Positions 33,059 to 41,129 are shown, numbered from the stretch's first letter. The stretch: DNA of 44,501 nucleotides from Lentimicrobiaceae bacterium (GCA_015061365.1 SUWS01000019.1:1-44501); one strand, 5' to 3'. Numbers and translations: made by a program. Notes: generated by a model from the sequence alone, not told the origin.

Positions 33059-33871
33059 ATGGATAACAAGATTTTCATTCCAGAAGGAAGATTGGCAGAA
33101 GATGATGCCGCATTAAAAGCTAAACGTGAAGCTTTGAAGAAGAAATTGCTTGAAGGTGGTAAAATTACTCTCAAGAACAATGGTTCAGTAACTGATGATA
33201 AGGGTGCAGACTCTACTATCTGCATTCCAAAAGGTAAACTGGCAGAAGATGATGCCGCATTAAAAGCTAAGCGTGAAGCTTTGAAGAAGAAGTTGCTTGA
33301 AGGAGGTAAGATTACCCTCAAGAACAATGGCTCTGTAACTGATGATAAAGGTACAGATTCTACTATAAGCATACCAAAAGGGAAACTTGCAGTCAACCAA
33401 TGGTATGAAAGAGATCCTGAGTTGTTAGAAATGGAAAAGATTGCGATGGCAAAGGCATTTCCTCATTTTACACTCGACAAACTTGATGACGGTCGTTTGT
33501 ATTGGATCGGAGAGTTGACACCTGGTATTTATGAAACTAAGTTCAAAGAACGTCTTACATATACTGTAATGGCAGTATATAACAACAATCACCCTCAGCA
33601 AGTAATGGGTTCATCAGTGCGTGTTTATCCTGTTTTACCAGATGTTGATGATTTGATTAGAAAATGTGGATTTAGACCATTCCATCTTTTAAGAGATTCT
33701 TCTGATAATCTTTATTTGTGTACTAATGAGGCTGACAATGTGTCAACTGGAGTTACAGTGACAAGTGCGGCTTCTGTACTTGGATGGGCTGTAAAATGGC
33801 TCATGTCTTATGAACTAGTTCTTACAGGAGACCTTTCAAAAGAAACGTTTAACAGACATGGTGGTATTTAA
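33059..33871 (+). CDS. E2-like (UBC-fold) conjugating protein with duplicated N-terminal module
   Basis: This protein has 270 residues from the ATG at 33059. An in-frame ATG at 33023 has a good AAGGAG spaced 7 bp before it and would add 12 hydrophobic residues. Residues 5-53 and 54-102 are two copies of a 49-residue unit with a Lys-rich helix, LLEGGKITL and TDDKG, and 103-111 start a third. Residues 112-270 match prokaryotic E2-like domains: LTYTVMAVYNNNHP, GSSVRVYPVLPDV, FHLLRDSSDNLYLC with putative catalytic Cys221, and SVLGWAVKWLMSYELVLTG. The closest resemblance I know is the stand-alone E2 of short type II CBASS. The protein ends HGGI. It is the first gene of the operon with JAB and E1 genes. 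Confidence 0.75.
   Translation: MDNKIFIPEGRLAEDDAALKAKREALKKKLLEGGKITLKNNGSVTDDKGADSTICIPKGKLAEDDAALKAKREALKKKLLEGGKITLKNNGSVTDDKGTDSTISIPKGKLAVNQWYERDPELLEMEKIAMAKAFPHFTLDKLDDGRLYWIGELTPGIYETKFKERLTYTVMAVYNNNHPQQVMGSSVRVYPVLPDVDDLIRKCGFRPFHLLRDSSDNLYLCTNEADNVSTGVTVTSAASVLGWAVKWLMSYELVLTGDLSKETFNRHGGI
33071..33364 (+). repeat. Two tandem 147-bp units in the E2-like gene
   Basis: Units 33071-33217 and 33218-33364. Over the central 37 codons all eight nucleotide differences are synonymous. Confidence 0.9.
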
Positions 33872-33873
33872 TT

Positions 33874-35502
33874 ATGAGTAATAGATGTCAAATGGTGGTT
33901 TTCTCTAATAAGGCATACAATGCTATTATTAGAGAAAGCTTCGACAAAGATCCTGTTGAGACTGGCGGAATCTTATTAGGGCACATCCTTAATAATGGTG
34001 TGTGGATTGTAATGGAGGTCTTGCCTCCTGGCATTAAATGTATATTTGAAAGAGCGTATTTTGAATATGATGACGCTTTTGTAAACTATTTGGCACAATC
34101 CGTAGCCAATCAATACAAAATACCTCTTGAATTGCTTGGACTATGGCATAGACATCCAGGTTCAATGGATGTGTTCTCTTCAACAGACGATGGAACAAAT
34201 ACAACTTTTGCATTACAAAACCCTAGTGGTGTAATCTCTGGATTGGTTAATATTGACCCACAATTTAGATTGACCATGTATTACATGGAAAATCCAAGAA
34301 ATGTAGTACGTCAATATCATCGTCCAAATTATGAACGCATAGATGTTGAGGTTGGTAATGACATTATTCCTGAAGAGTATTTTAAGTTAAAATATTATGA
34401 TGGAGAAGGATGCGACCTCAACCCTTTTGTTGAACGTTCTCATACAAGAATGTCTCGAAGTGTGAGAACAGAAGGAACAAGGCATTGCACAGAGATTACT
34501 GATGTCACTGATACAACTCAAGAGAATCATAATAGAACGGATGCTAATAATGGAGAAATTCCATCATGGCTGAATGACTTGATTAGAATGTGGAATATTC
34601 TGAAAAGAAACAAGATTATTAGCCTGATAGTTTTGATTTTAATAATCTTATCTATATTTTCTTTCAAAACGGCAGTTGATAGGTGTAAGTCAGGGATTGA
34701 AACAGTAATCTCGTGGGTTAGTAATGATGATAAAAAAGAGCCTTGTATTTCAGAAAATGAGATTACGTTAAAGGTTGGAGATGATTTCACTTTAATTGCT
34801 AAAAATGTTACAAAAAAGCAAAAGGAAAAGATTAGTTGGAAATCATCTAAAGATCGTATTGCTACAATTGATGCAAATGGTAAAGTTATCGCACATAAAG
34901 AAGGTACTGCCAAAATAAAGCTCCACATCGGTGATAAGTTAATTGGCACATGTGATGTTAAAGTTGTTAAAAAAGAAGAACCTAATTTGCCAGACTATAA
35001 GTTGACTGCGACAGAACTTGAATTGAATGTTAATGATACAGTGATTCTTACATTAATAGGAGTTGAAGATGTTTCTGAAATCAAATGGAACTCGACTGAT
35101 AAATCTGTTGCGACAGTTACTAACGGTGAAATTGTTTCAAAGAAAGCTGGTTGTGTCAAAATTAGTGCCACGCTATATGGAAAAGAGTATGTCTGTGATG
35201 TTACCGTTAAGGAGTTACAGGATGAAGATTCTGATGATGATATAATCATTAGAATCAAATCGTGGAATGATACAGGCAAAGGAGAAATCCTTTTAACAGA
35301 CAAAAATTATTGGGTTCCAACCGATAAGCCATCTAATGTAGATAAAACTCTTATAACCTTTAGTTCTGAAAATACAGAGATTGCCACAGTAACAGACAAA
35401 GGACATGTTACACCAATAGCTATTGGTACAACTAAAATTATTGTTTCATATAATGGTAAAGAGCAAGACTCTTTATTATTGACAATTAAAGAAAAAAAAT
35501 AA
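33874..35502 (+). CDS. JAMM/JAB isopeptidase with membrane helix and three Big2-like domains
   Basis: This 542-residue protein starts with a JAB domain (about 5-175). The JAMM metal site is complete: Glu29 in VETGGILLGH, then WHRHPGSMDVFSSTDD giving H92, H94, S102 and D105. It should cleave isopeptide or peptide bonds after a ubiquitin-like tail. One membrane helix lies at about 248-264 (ISLIVLILIILSIFSF), preceded by LKRNK, so the JAB domain is predicted cytosolic. Outside are three bacterial Ig-like (Big2) repeats at about 292-365, 376-446 and 455-540 (ISWKSSKDRIATIDANGKVI; IKWNSTDKSVATV; TFSSENTEIATVTDKGHV). I know of no described JAB protein with this layout. It starts 2 bp after the E2 stop. 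Confidence 0.85.
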   Translation: MSNRCQMVVFSNKAYNAIIRESFDKDPVETGGILLGHILNNGVWIVMEVLPPGIKCIFERAYFEYDDAFVNYLAQSVANQYKIPLELLGLWHRHPGSMDVFSSTDDGTNTTFALQNPSGVISGLVNIDPQFRLTMYYMENPRNVVRQYHRPNYERIDVEVGNDIIPEEYFKLKYYDGEGCDLNPFVERSHTRMSRSVRTEGTRHCTEITDVTDTTQENHNRTDANNGEIPSWLNDLIRMWNILKRNKIISLIVLILIILSIFSFKTAVDRCKSGIETVISWVSNDDKKEPCISENEITLKVGDDFTLIAKNVTKKQKEKISWKSSKDRIATIDANGKVIAHKEGTAKIKLHIGDKLIGTCDVKVVKKEEPNLPDYKLTATELELNVNDTVILTLIGVEDVSEIKWNSTDKSVATVTNGEIVSKKAGCVKISATLYGKEYVCDVTVKELQDEDSDDDIIIRIKSWNDTGKGEILLTDKNYWVPTDKPSNVDKTLITFSSENTEIATVTDKGHVTPIAIGTTKIIVSYNGKEQDSLLLTIKEKK

Positions 35503-35503
35503 T

Positions 35504-36634
35504 ATGATTGATGCTAATAAATTCATGAAGGGAAAACGTCGTATCCCAACAGTGTGTTTTCCTAATAATATATCTAAAGAAGATTTACCTCTATGGGGAT
35601 ATTATCACGAAGAGAGTAATTACTATAATGTTATAGATACGAAGGAACCTTCTGCGGAAATGGGTGGCTCAAAGCCTATTTTATTAGGTCATTTCTACGC
35701 GGTTAAGCCTGAATATCCTAATGCAGAAGATAAACTTATTGGATATTATGAAGATGAAAAAGTAATCTTCAAAACATACGAGGATATTCTCTGTGAACTT
35801 ACCCCAGTGGAATTGAAGATTGATATTTTCTCTCGTAATACAGGCATCCTTGAGTCTGATATCATGCTCAAAAAAGGTGCTATTATCATTGGCTGTGGTT
35901 CTGTAGGTAGTTTGGTTGCATTAGAGTTGGCTCGTGCTGGTGTGGGTCGATTCTTTTTAATTGATATGGATGTCATGGGTTATCATAATATCTGCCGTCA
36001 TCAATGTGGTATGCAGGATGTTGGAAAATATAAGGTTCTTGCTGTAAAAGAACGTATTCTGCAAATCAATCCGAGTGCAGAGGTGATCACTTCAATAAAA
36101 ATGATTCAAGAAGTCGCGTTAGATGTTATTGAACCTTTCTGCGGCCCTGATACAATTATTGTTGGTTGTGCAGATAATCGTGAGGGTGACTTGTACGCAG
36201 ATTCAATGTTGGCAAAACCATACAAGATGCCATTCGTTTCTATCGGTTTCTGGGAAAGAGCATTTGCTGGTGAGATTTTCTATTGTCTGCCGGAAGGTAT
36301 GCCTGCATACTCAGACTTTGTTGCAGCATTGGGTGACACATCAGGTCGTGTAAATGCGAACACTCATTTGTATATGGGTGAAGTTGGATCATTTGAGCCA
36401 GGTATATCTGCGGATATTAATTTCGTAACCACTGTTGGTGTTAAGATGATTCTTGATCTATTGAATAGAGACAACGAAAACTATACTCAGCGTCTAATTC
36501 ATCACCTTTCTCAGTACACATTGATTTGTAATACCAATAATCCTAAGATTGGTGGCGAGATGGCAGAGATTTTCTCATATCCATTACAAGTGACAACAAG
36601 CATTGAAGTTGAATACGCAAATCCTGTTCAGTAA
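35504..36634 (+). CDS. ThiF/E1-like ubiquitin-activating-type enzyme
   Basis: This 376-residue protein has a Rossmann adenylating domain from about residue 120: GAIIIGCGSVGSLVALELA with the GxGxxG loop at 130-135, FLIDMD (D154, D156), Arg165 in NICRHQ, GKYKV (K175, K177) and VGCADNREGD. These are the ATP-binding features of ThiF/MoeB/E1 enzymes, which adenylate the C-terminus of a ubiquitin-like protein. Cys222 and Cys261 (IFYCLPEG) are possible thioester sites; I cannot decide between them. The usual CxxC pairs are absent. The N-terminal 110 residues match nothing known to me. It overlaps no gene but starts 1 bp after the JAB stop, so the three genes are tightly coupled. Confidence 0.85.
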   Translation: MIDANKFMKGKRRIPTVCFPNNISKEDLPLWGYYHEESNYYNVIDTKEPSAEMGGSKPILLGHFYAVKPEYPNAEDKLIGYYEDEKVIFKTYEDILCELTPVELKIDIFSRNTGILESDIMLKKGAIIIGCGSVGSLVALELARAGVGRFFLIDMDVMGYHNICRHQCGMQDVGKYKVLAVKERILQINPSAEVITSIKMIQEVALDVIEPFCGPDTIIVGCADNREGDLYADSMLAKPYKMPFVSIGFWERAFAGEIFYCLPEGMPAYSDFVAALGDTSGRVNANTHLYMGEVGSFEPGISADINFVTTVGVKMILDLLNRDNENYTQRLIHHLSQYTLICNTNNPKIGGEMAEIFSYPLQVTTSIEVEYANPVQ

Positions 36635-36637
36635 AAT

Positions 36638-37147
36638 ATGAATCAATACCATATTCGCATAGATGGAGAACAATCTGCCGATTCCTATACCTATCAGGAA
36701 TTGGTGGATATGGGGTTATTTGAACTTGATGCAGAAAATTTAAGTGGTATAGAAGTTAAAAAAGCAACAAATAAAGTTTTTAAACCATTTGAATCATTTA
36801 GTTTTCCAGAGCGTCAATCTAACAAAAGTTCATATTATGTCGATGAATATGGACAGATACACAGAGGAGATGCGGCTTCAAGTAGTTCATCATCAACTTC
36901 ACCGAGTTCCCCAAGTTCTTCTGGTTCTACAAATACGAGTTCAAGTGGCTTGTCATCTCCAACGCCGACTTCCTCAAGTTCAAATTCTACTTCAAGTAAT
37001 GATGATTGGGATATATTTTGGAGAATCATTGGAACTATATTGGTTTTAGTGATCGGTATTCCAATTATTATTAATATTGGGGAAGGATTTTGGAGTTATG
37101 TTGTTTGTGCTGTGGGATATTTCATTCTTAAAAGTATTTGGGATTAA
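36638..37147 (+). CDS. GYF_2-like membrane protein with Ser-rich linker
   Basis: This 169-residue protein begins with a GYF_2 (DUF4339)-like domain (YHIRIDGEQSADSYTYQELV, about 1-58). A DEYGQIHRG segment and a linker almost wholly of Ser, Pro, Thr and Gly (81-120) follow. Two hydrophobic segments close the protein (IIGTILVLVIGIPIIINIG and SYVVCAVGYFILKSI). GYF-type domains bind proline-rich or other peptide segments, and DUF4339 domains are common at the N-terminus of bacterial membrane proteins. It follows the E1 gene by 3 bp. It could be a target, a membrane anchor or the modified partner of the conjugation enzymes. Confidence 0.7.
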   Translation: MNQYHIRIDGEQSADSYTYQELVDMGLFELDAENLSGIEVKKATNKVFKPFESFSFPERQSNKSSYYVDEYGQIHRGDAASSSSSSTSPSSPSSSGSTNTSSSGLSSPTPTSSSSNSTSSNDDWDIFWRIIGTILVLVIGIPIIINIGEGFWSYVVCAVGYFILKSIWD

Positions 37148-37176
37148 TTTTGATTATTTATAAATTGTAATAAGTT

Positions 37177-37773
37177 ATGGAATATAAATTTTATGTACAA
37201 ATGGATGGGGAGACTTATGGACCCTATTCTGCAAAGGAAATTAAAAATCTTCAGTTGATGGATGATATTCTTGTTACTGAAGAAAGTATGAACGGAGAAT
37301 GGTTGCCAGCTGGTCGTTTTGATTTTGACGATATGGTAACAAAGGAACTAAGTGTATTCGTACACGAAGATGGTACTTACGATTTACCTAGTTACAATAC
37401 ACATTCAAGTTCTTCTGAACCTCGACAACAACCTGCTCATCAACAGCCGTCATCTGTTACTGGAGGTGTCCCTGACGAAATAAAGAAATGGAATTGGGGA
37501 GCATTCTGCTTTAATTGGCTATGGGGCGTATTTAATGGCGTTTACTGGCCATTAGTTCTAATTATAGTTAATTTTATACCTTACGTAGGCTCGTTAATAT
37601 CATTAGCTTGTTGCATCGTATTAGGTGTTAATGGAAGCGAATGGGCTTGGAAAGCAAAGTCATGGTCGAGTGTTGAAGAATTTAAAAGAGTGCAGCATAA
37701 GTGGGCAGTTGCTATTTTATGGGTACTTGGTATTTCATTTGGTTTGGGAATCTTGATAGGTTTAGCAGGCTAA
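37177..37773 (+). CDS. GYF_2 domain membrane protein
   Basis: This 198-residue protein has a clear GYF_2 (DUF4339) domain at 1-57 (FYVQMDGETYGPYSAKEI, then DDILVTEESMNGEWLPAG). A Ser/Gln/Pro linker of about 40 residues follows. The membrane domain begins WNWGAFCFNWLWGVFNGVYW, as in DUF2628-type proteins, with hydrophobic stretches at about 122-148 and 176-197. It is the second of three GYF_2-type proteins in the operon. The gene follows the previous one by 29 bp. Function unknown; the shared domain suggests that the membrane proteins recognise a common partner. Confidence 0.8.
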   Translation: MEYKFYVQMDGETYGPYSAKEIKNLQLMDDILVTEESMNGEWLPAGRFDFDDMVTKELSVFVHEDGTYDLPSYNTHSSSSEPRQQPAHQQPSSVTGGVPDEIKKWNWGAFCFNWLWGVFNGVYWPLVLIIVNFIPYVGSLISLACCIVLGVNGSEWAWKAKSWSSVEEFKRVQHKWAVAILWVLGISFGLGILIGLAG

Positions 37774-37782
37774 AGTAAAATC

Positions 37783-38538
37783 ATGAATAAAGATTATAAA
37801 ATATCAAATGATGGAACCATCTTCGAGATTAAAGATGATGGTTCCATCTCTAAATTGGCTAAGATAAATGATAAAGGTCAAATTAGCACTTTGTCTGGAA
37901 CTGTTATGACTGCTAATGGTGGCAGTAAAGGCGGATATTGGTTCTTTATTATTGTATTTGCTATAGCTATCGTTATATTAGCTGTATTATATTCGGAAAC
38001 AAATAATGCATATCAATGGGCAAATTATGAACGCAACGAATACAGAGAAAAGTATGAAAATGCTTCATCTTCGATATCTTCTTTACGTAATGAAAATAAC
38101 AGTTTAAAGCAAGAGCGTGACAAAGCTAAATCCGAATTATCTAATCTTAAAAGCAAAGTAAGTAATACTTATCCGTTGATAATTACAGATATTGAAATAG
38201 CCAATGTTTATAATGATGGAACTATACAAACAGATTATGGTTATATGATATATAGTTACAATACTATGTACTTAAAACCAAGAGTAAAATATACAGGTCT
38301 TACAACAGGAAGTAAAACATTCAAAATTAAATTATATGAACCAGATGGAAGTTTGAGTACTGGTTCATATTCTACATATTCATATTCTGATGATGCCTAC
38401 ATATATGAAGGTGAAAATACATGTAAATTCAGTGGCTGGGGTAATTCAAGCAGAGGTAAATGGCGAAGCGGTACCTATCGGATTGAGATATGGTATGATA
38501 ATACTTGTTTGAAGTCGAAAACATTTACGATATATTAA
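37783..38538 (+). CDS. Single-pass membrane protein with coiled coil, unknown function
   Basis: This 251-residue protein has three short similar segments at the N-terminus (ISNDGTI, IKDDGSI, INDKGQI). One membrane helix lies at about 51-70 (GYWFFIIVFAIAIVILAVLY), then a coiled coil at about 76-127 (LRNENNSLKQERDKAKSELS) and a C-terminal beta-rich domain (PLIITDIEIANVYNDGT ... GTYRIEIWYDN). No enzyme motif is visible. It probably exposes the coiled coil and beta domain to the periplasm. It lies 9 bp after the GYF_2 gene. The start of the gene contains a 12-bp perfect inverted repeat (37810-37821 and 37837-37848). Confidence 0.65.
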   Translation: MNKDYKISNDGTIFEIKDDGSISKLAKINDKGQISTLSGTVMTANGGSKGGYWFFIIVFAIAIVILAVLYSETNNAYQWANYERNEYREKYENASSSISSLRNENNSLKQERDKAKSELSNLKSKVSNTYPLIITDIEIANVYNDGTIQTDYGYMIYSYNTMYLKPRVKYTGLTTGSKTFKIKLYEPDGSLSTGSYSTYSYSDDAYIYEGENTCKFSGWGNSSRGKWRSGTYRIEIWYDNTCLKSKTFTIY

Positions 38539-38551
38539 AGAGACATTATTG

Positions 38552-39631
38552 ATGGAATATTTTGAAGTAATGAAAGAGGATGCTATTCTTGGTCCTTTTG
38601 ATATTGATGAGATTGCGGAATTCGTTCATTCAGGACTGATTCTGAAGCGTGACTATGCTTATAACATTGAATATCCTGATACTTTCAGAACTGTTGAATT
38701 TTTCTTGGATAAATACGGAAAGAAAGTCGTCGTTGAGCATAAAGGCAATTTATTCTCGCAGATTAAAGAGATAGGTCAAGAGTTGATACTTCCACCTACT
38801 ATATTTACAAAGGAGCCATGGAAGAAAGATAAGCAGCTATTCATATTGTCGTTAGTTGGTCTCACCTTGTCAGGATTGATTGCAATTGCTCCGCTTCTCA
38901 ATGCTTATATCCTCTTTTATTGCATAGCGTTATATTTCTCTGTTATCTGGGGATTGTTTTTTTATTATCTGTTCAAAACCGATCAGGTAAAATTGAAAAC
39001 CACGGTATTGTTGTTTTTTGCGACTCAGATTTTAACAACTCTCATATTTTTTGTATTTGATATTGGGGCTATTAATCTATTTGAAGGACTATATGATACA
39101 GACAATGTGGTTGTATCATTAGTATCGTGTATTTTAGGGATTGGAGTCGTTGAGGAATTCGTAAAAGTATTGCCTATATTTTTAATCCTTTATTTTTCAA
39201 AAAATGTGATAAAACCACAAACAGCGGTCTTTTACGGACTGATGTCTGGTATTGCGTTCGGTGTTTATGAAGGTGTCAATTATCAACTTGGACCGAATTT
39301 TCAGATGTTATTGGAAAATGAAATTTCTGAGGCATACGTATTTTCGTACCTTTCAAATATTGCCCGTCTGACAAGTCTGCCGTTCCTTCATGCGATATGG
39401 TGTGGTATTGCTTCTTATTTTGCGGCTTTTGCATTTCTTTATCCGAGGTTTAGAATAGCTCTATATTCTTTGTCAATATTAGTGCCGGCGACAATTCATG
39501 GGCTATATGATTATTTATGCTTTAATGTGCCATTCGCATTAGCGACTGTGCCTGTTGTTGTTATTGGCGTTGTACTTCTTATGGTATATCTGAATATCAG
39601 ATACGATTTTCATTCAAAGTTGGCTGATTGA
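38552..39631 (+). CDS. GYF_2-like domain fused to PrsW-family intramembrane protease
   Basis: This protein has 359 residues from the ATG at 38552; a TTG one codon upstream is also open. Residues 1-60 look like a divergent GYF_2 domain (YFEVMKEDAILGPFDIDEIA). The rest has about eight membrane helices and the conserved motifs of PrsW (M82) glutamic intramembrane proteases: EEFVK at 201-205, FGVYE at 236-240, LHAIWCG near 280 and HGLYD at 316-320. PrsW cleaves membrane proteins to release signals, for example an anti-sigma factor in Bacillus. A target among the single-pass proteins of this operon is an attractive possibility. It is the last gene of the run. Confidence 0.85.
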   Translation: MEYFEVMKEDAILGPFDIDEIAEFVHSGLILKRDYAYNIEYPDTFRTVEFFLDKYGKKVVVEHKGNLFSQIKEIGQELILPPTIFTKEPWKKDKQLFILSLVGLTLSGLIAIAPLLNAYILFYCIALYFSVIWGLFFYYLFKTDQVKLKTTVLLFFATQILTTLIFFVFDIGAINLFEGLYDTDNVVVSLVSCILGIGVVEEFVKVLPIFLILYFSKNVIKPQTAVFYGLMSGIAFGVYEGVNYQLGPNFQMLLENEISEAYVFSYLSNIARLTSLPFLHAIWCGIASYFAAFAFLYPRFRIALYSLSILVPATIHGLYDYLCFNVPFALATVPVVVIGVVLLMVYLNIRYDFHSKLAD

Positions 39632-39639
39632 TAATAAAA

Positions 39640-39742
39640 CCATCTTCGAGTCTCATTCGAGACAAATTCGAGACAAGTTCGGAAAAATTGTAATTAAAGA
39701 TTTAATGGCAGAAACCTTAGTCTCTGGTTTTTCCCTCTGCCG
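39640..39742. other. Spacer with direct repeats and hairpin
   Basis: ttcgagacaa occurs twice in tandem, and GTCTCattcGAGAC forms a small hairpin. GGCAGAaACC...GGTttttcccTCTGCC (39704-39740) is a possible terminator of the operon, although it lacks a T-run. Confidence 0.35.
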
Positions 39743-39812
39743 CCTTGGATAAATTGTTAAAAAGTCTACAGACAACGGACAACAGTCATTGTTAATTGTA
39801 CATTGTAAACTG

Positions 39813-41129
39813 TTAATTCTTAAGGCAGCCAAGAGGAATTATCTTGACACCATCTTCACGGGTATAGGCAAATTCACCGCCTGTCAATACAATGAGAAGA
39901 TCCGGTTCTCGAAGAGGCATTTGTTTCTCGGTTTCATTTTTCTCACGGATTAATTTTTGTATCTCAAGCAAATGCTTTGCACCTTCATCAATGTCTCTGC
40001 TACCAAGTTTACATTCAATCAGTGCATATCGCTGGTCGTCAAGATGTAGAACTATGTCAGCTTCAAGTCCATACCTGTCATGGTAATAAGAGACTTTACC
40101 TCCCATAGATTGAGAATAGACCTTTAAGTCGCGAATACACATGCACTCAAAGACGAATCCAAATGTCTTCAAGTCTAATTCGAGAGTTTTAGGAGATGCG
40201 CCTATAGCTGCTACAGCAATGGATGGGTCTATAAAGCATCTTTTTTTACCTGATCTTATTGCAGATGCAGAACGAATGGCTGGACACCATGCATCAATAT
40301 CTTCTAATACGAATAAACGTTTTAATGCGTCAACATACTCATCGAAAGTTGTCTGCGCTGTTGTTTCCATTTCTGCTTTTACATCTTCTAACATTGCGGA
40401 CTTCTTTGCCAAAGTGCATAGATTTCGAGCATAAGAACGTAATATAAGTCTGGTTAACTCCGGGTTGCGTTGCACATTGTCAATATTCGAGATGTCTTCA
40501 TTGCAAACCTTGTTTAAATAGTCTTTTGCTATAAGCAGTTTTGCTTTTTCACTTGTTACACTTAATGAATCAGGCCAACCACCTCTACAAGCTACCATAA
40601 TCAGTTCTTCAATAGATAGTTTGGATGTAATGCCGTCAATGTCTATATCTTTATTATCAAACAACTCGAGAAAAGATATCTCACCTGAAGATTCTGTCGA
40701 CTCATACAAACTCATTGGATACATTGTCATTGTGGAGATTCTGCCAGTTCCAGTATGCATCCTTCTTTCCTCTTCTGGAGTATCCTGTTCGTTCTTTTTC
40801 TTTATAATTGTAGAACCAGTAAGAATAAACTGACCTTTAAGTTTCCTCTGGTCAACAAGGGTTCTTACAGCATCCCATAATATTGGCGCATCTTGCCATT
40901 CATCAATAAGTCTTGGTGTTTCGCCTTTCAAAATAATAGATGGTTTTGTTCTGATTGTAGCCATATAGCCAGCTCGCTTATCTGGATCCTGCAACTTAAT
41001 CACACTCTTGGCTTGTCGTTCTGCTGTTGTAGTCTTTCCGCACCATTTCGGTCCTTTGATTTGTACTGCTCCAAAAGCCTCTAATCTTAAGGATAGTTCC
41101 TCGTCTGCTATTCTTTTTAAATAATCCAT
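39813..41129 (-). CDS. AAA ATPase / DUF4143 protein (2)
   Basis: This protein has 438 residues from the ATG at 41129. The ATPase domain has a P-loop, GPKWCGKTT at 26-34, a Walker B-like PRLIDEWQDAPILWD and a sensor FILTGST. The C-terminal DUF4143 domain has GLEADIVLHLDDQRYALIEC, a restriction-nuclease-like core. It belongs to the same broad family as the protein at 30971-32230 but to a different subgroup. A TATCTTTG box at 41161-41154 supports the chosen start. It points towards the E2/JAB/E1 operon and flanks it on the other side from gene 1, which is consistent with an exchangeable accessory region. Confidence 0.85.
   Translation of the reverse strand: MDYLKRIADEELSLRLEAFGAVQIKGPKWCGKTTTAERQAKSVIKLQDPDKRAGYMATIRTKPSIILKGETPRLIDEWQDAPILWDAVRTLVDQRKLKGQFILTGSTIIKKKNEQDTPEEERRMHTGTGRISTMTMYPMSLYESTESSGEISFLELFDNKDIDIDGITSKLSIEELIMVACRGGWPDSLSVTSEKAKLLIAKDYLNKVCNEDISNIDNVQRNPELTRLILRSYARNLCTLAKKSAMLEDVKAEMETTAQTTFDEYVDALKRLFVLEDIDAWCPAIRSASAIRSGKKRCFIDPSIAVAAIGASPKTLELDLKTFGFVFECMCIRDLKVYSQSMGGKVSYYHDRYGLEADIVLHLDDQRYALIECKLGSRDIDEGAKHLLEIQKLIREKNETEKQMPLREPDLLIVLTGGEFAYTREDGVKIIPLGCLKN

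Noticed and set aside
33059..37147. PRTRC-type mobile-element cluster (ThiF with E2-like protein B)
   Set aside because: The E2-like sequence fits the short CBASS-type pattern better, and no ParB or other PRTRC genes are present.
33059..39631. CBASS type II identity for the E1/E2/JAB genes
   Set aside because: No CD-NTase or effector gene is present in the run or its neighbours, and membrane/GYF_2 genes replace them.
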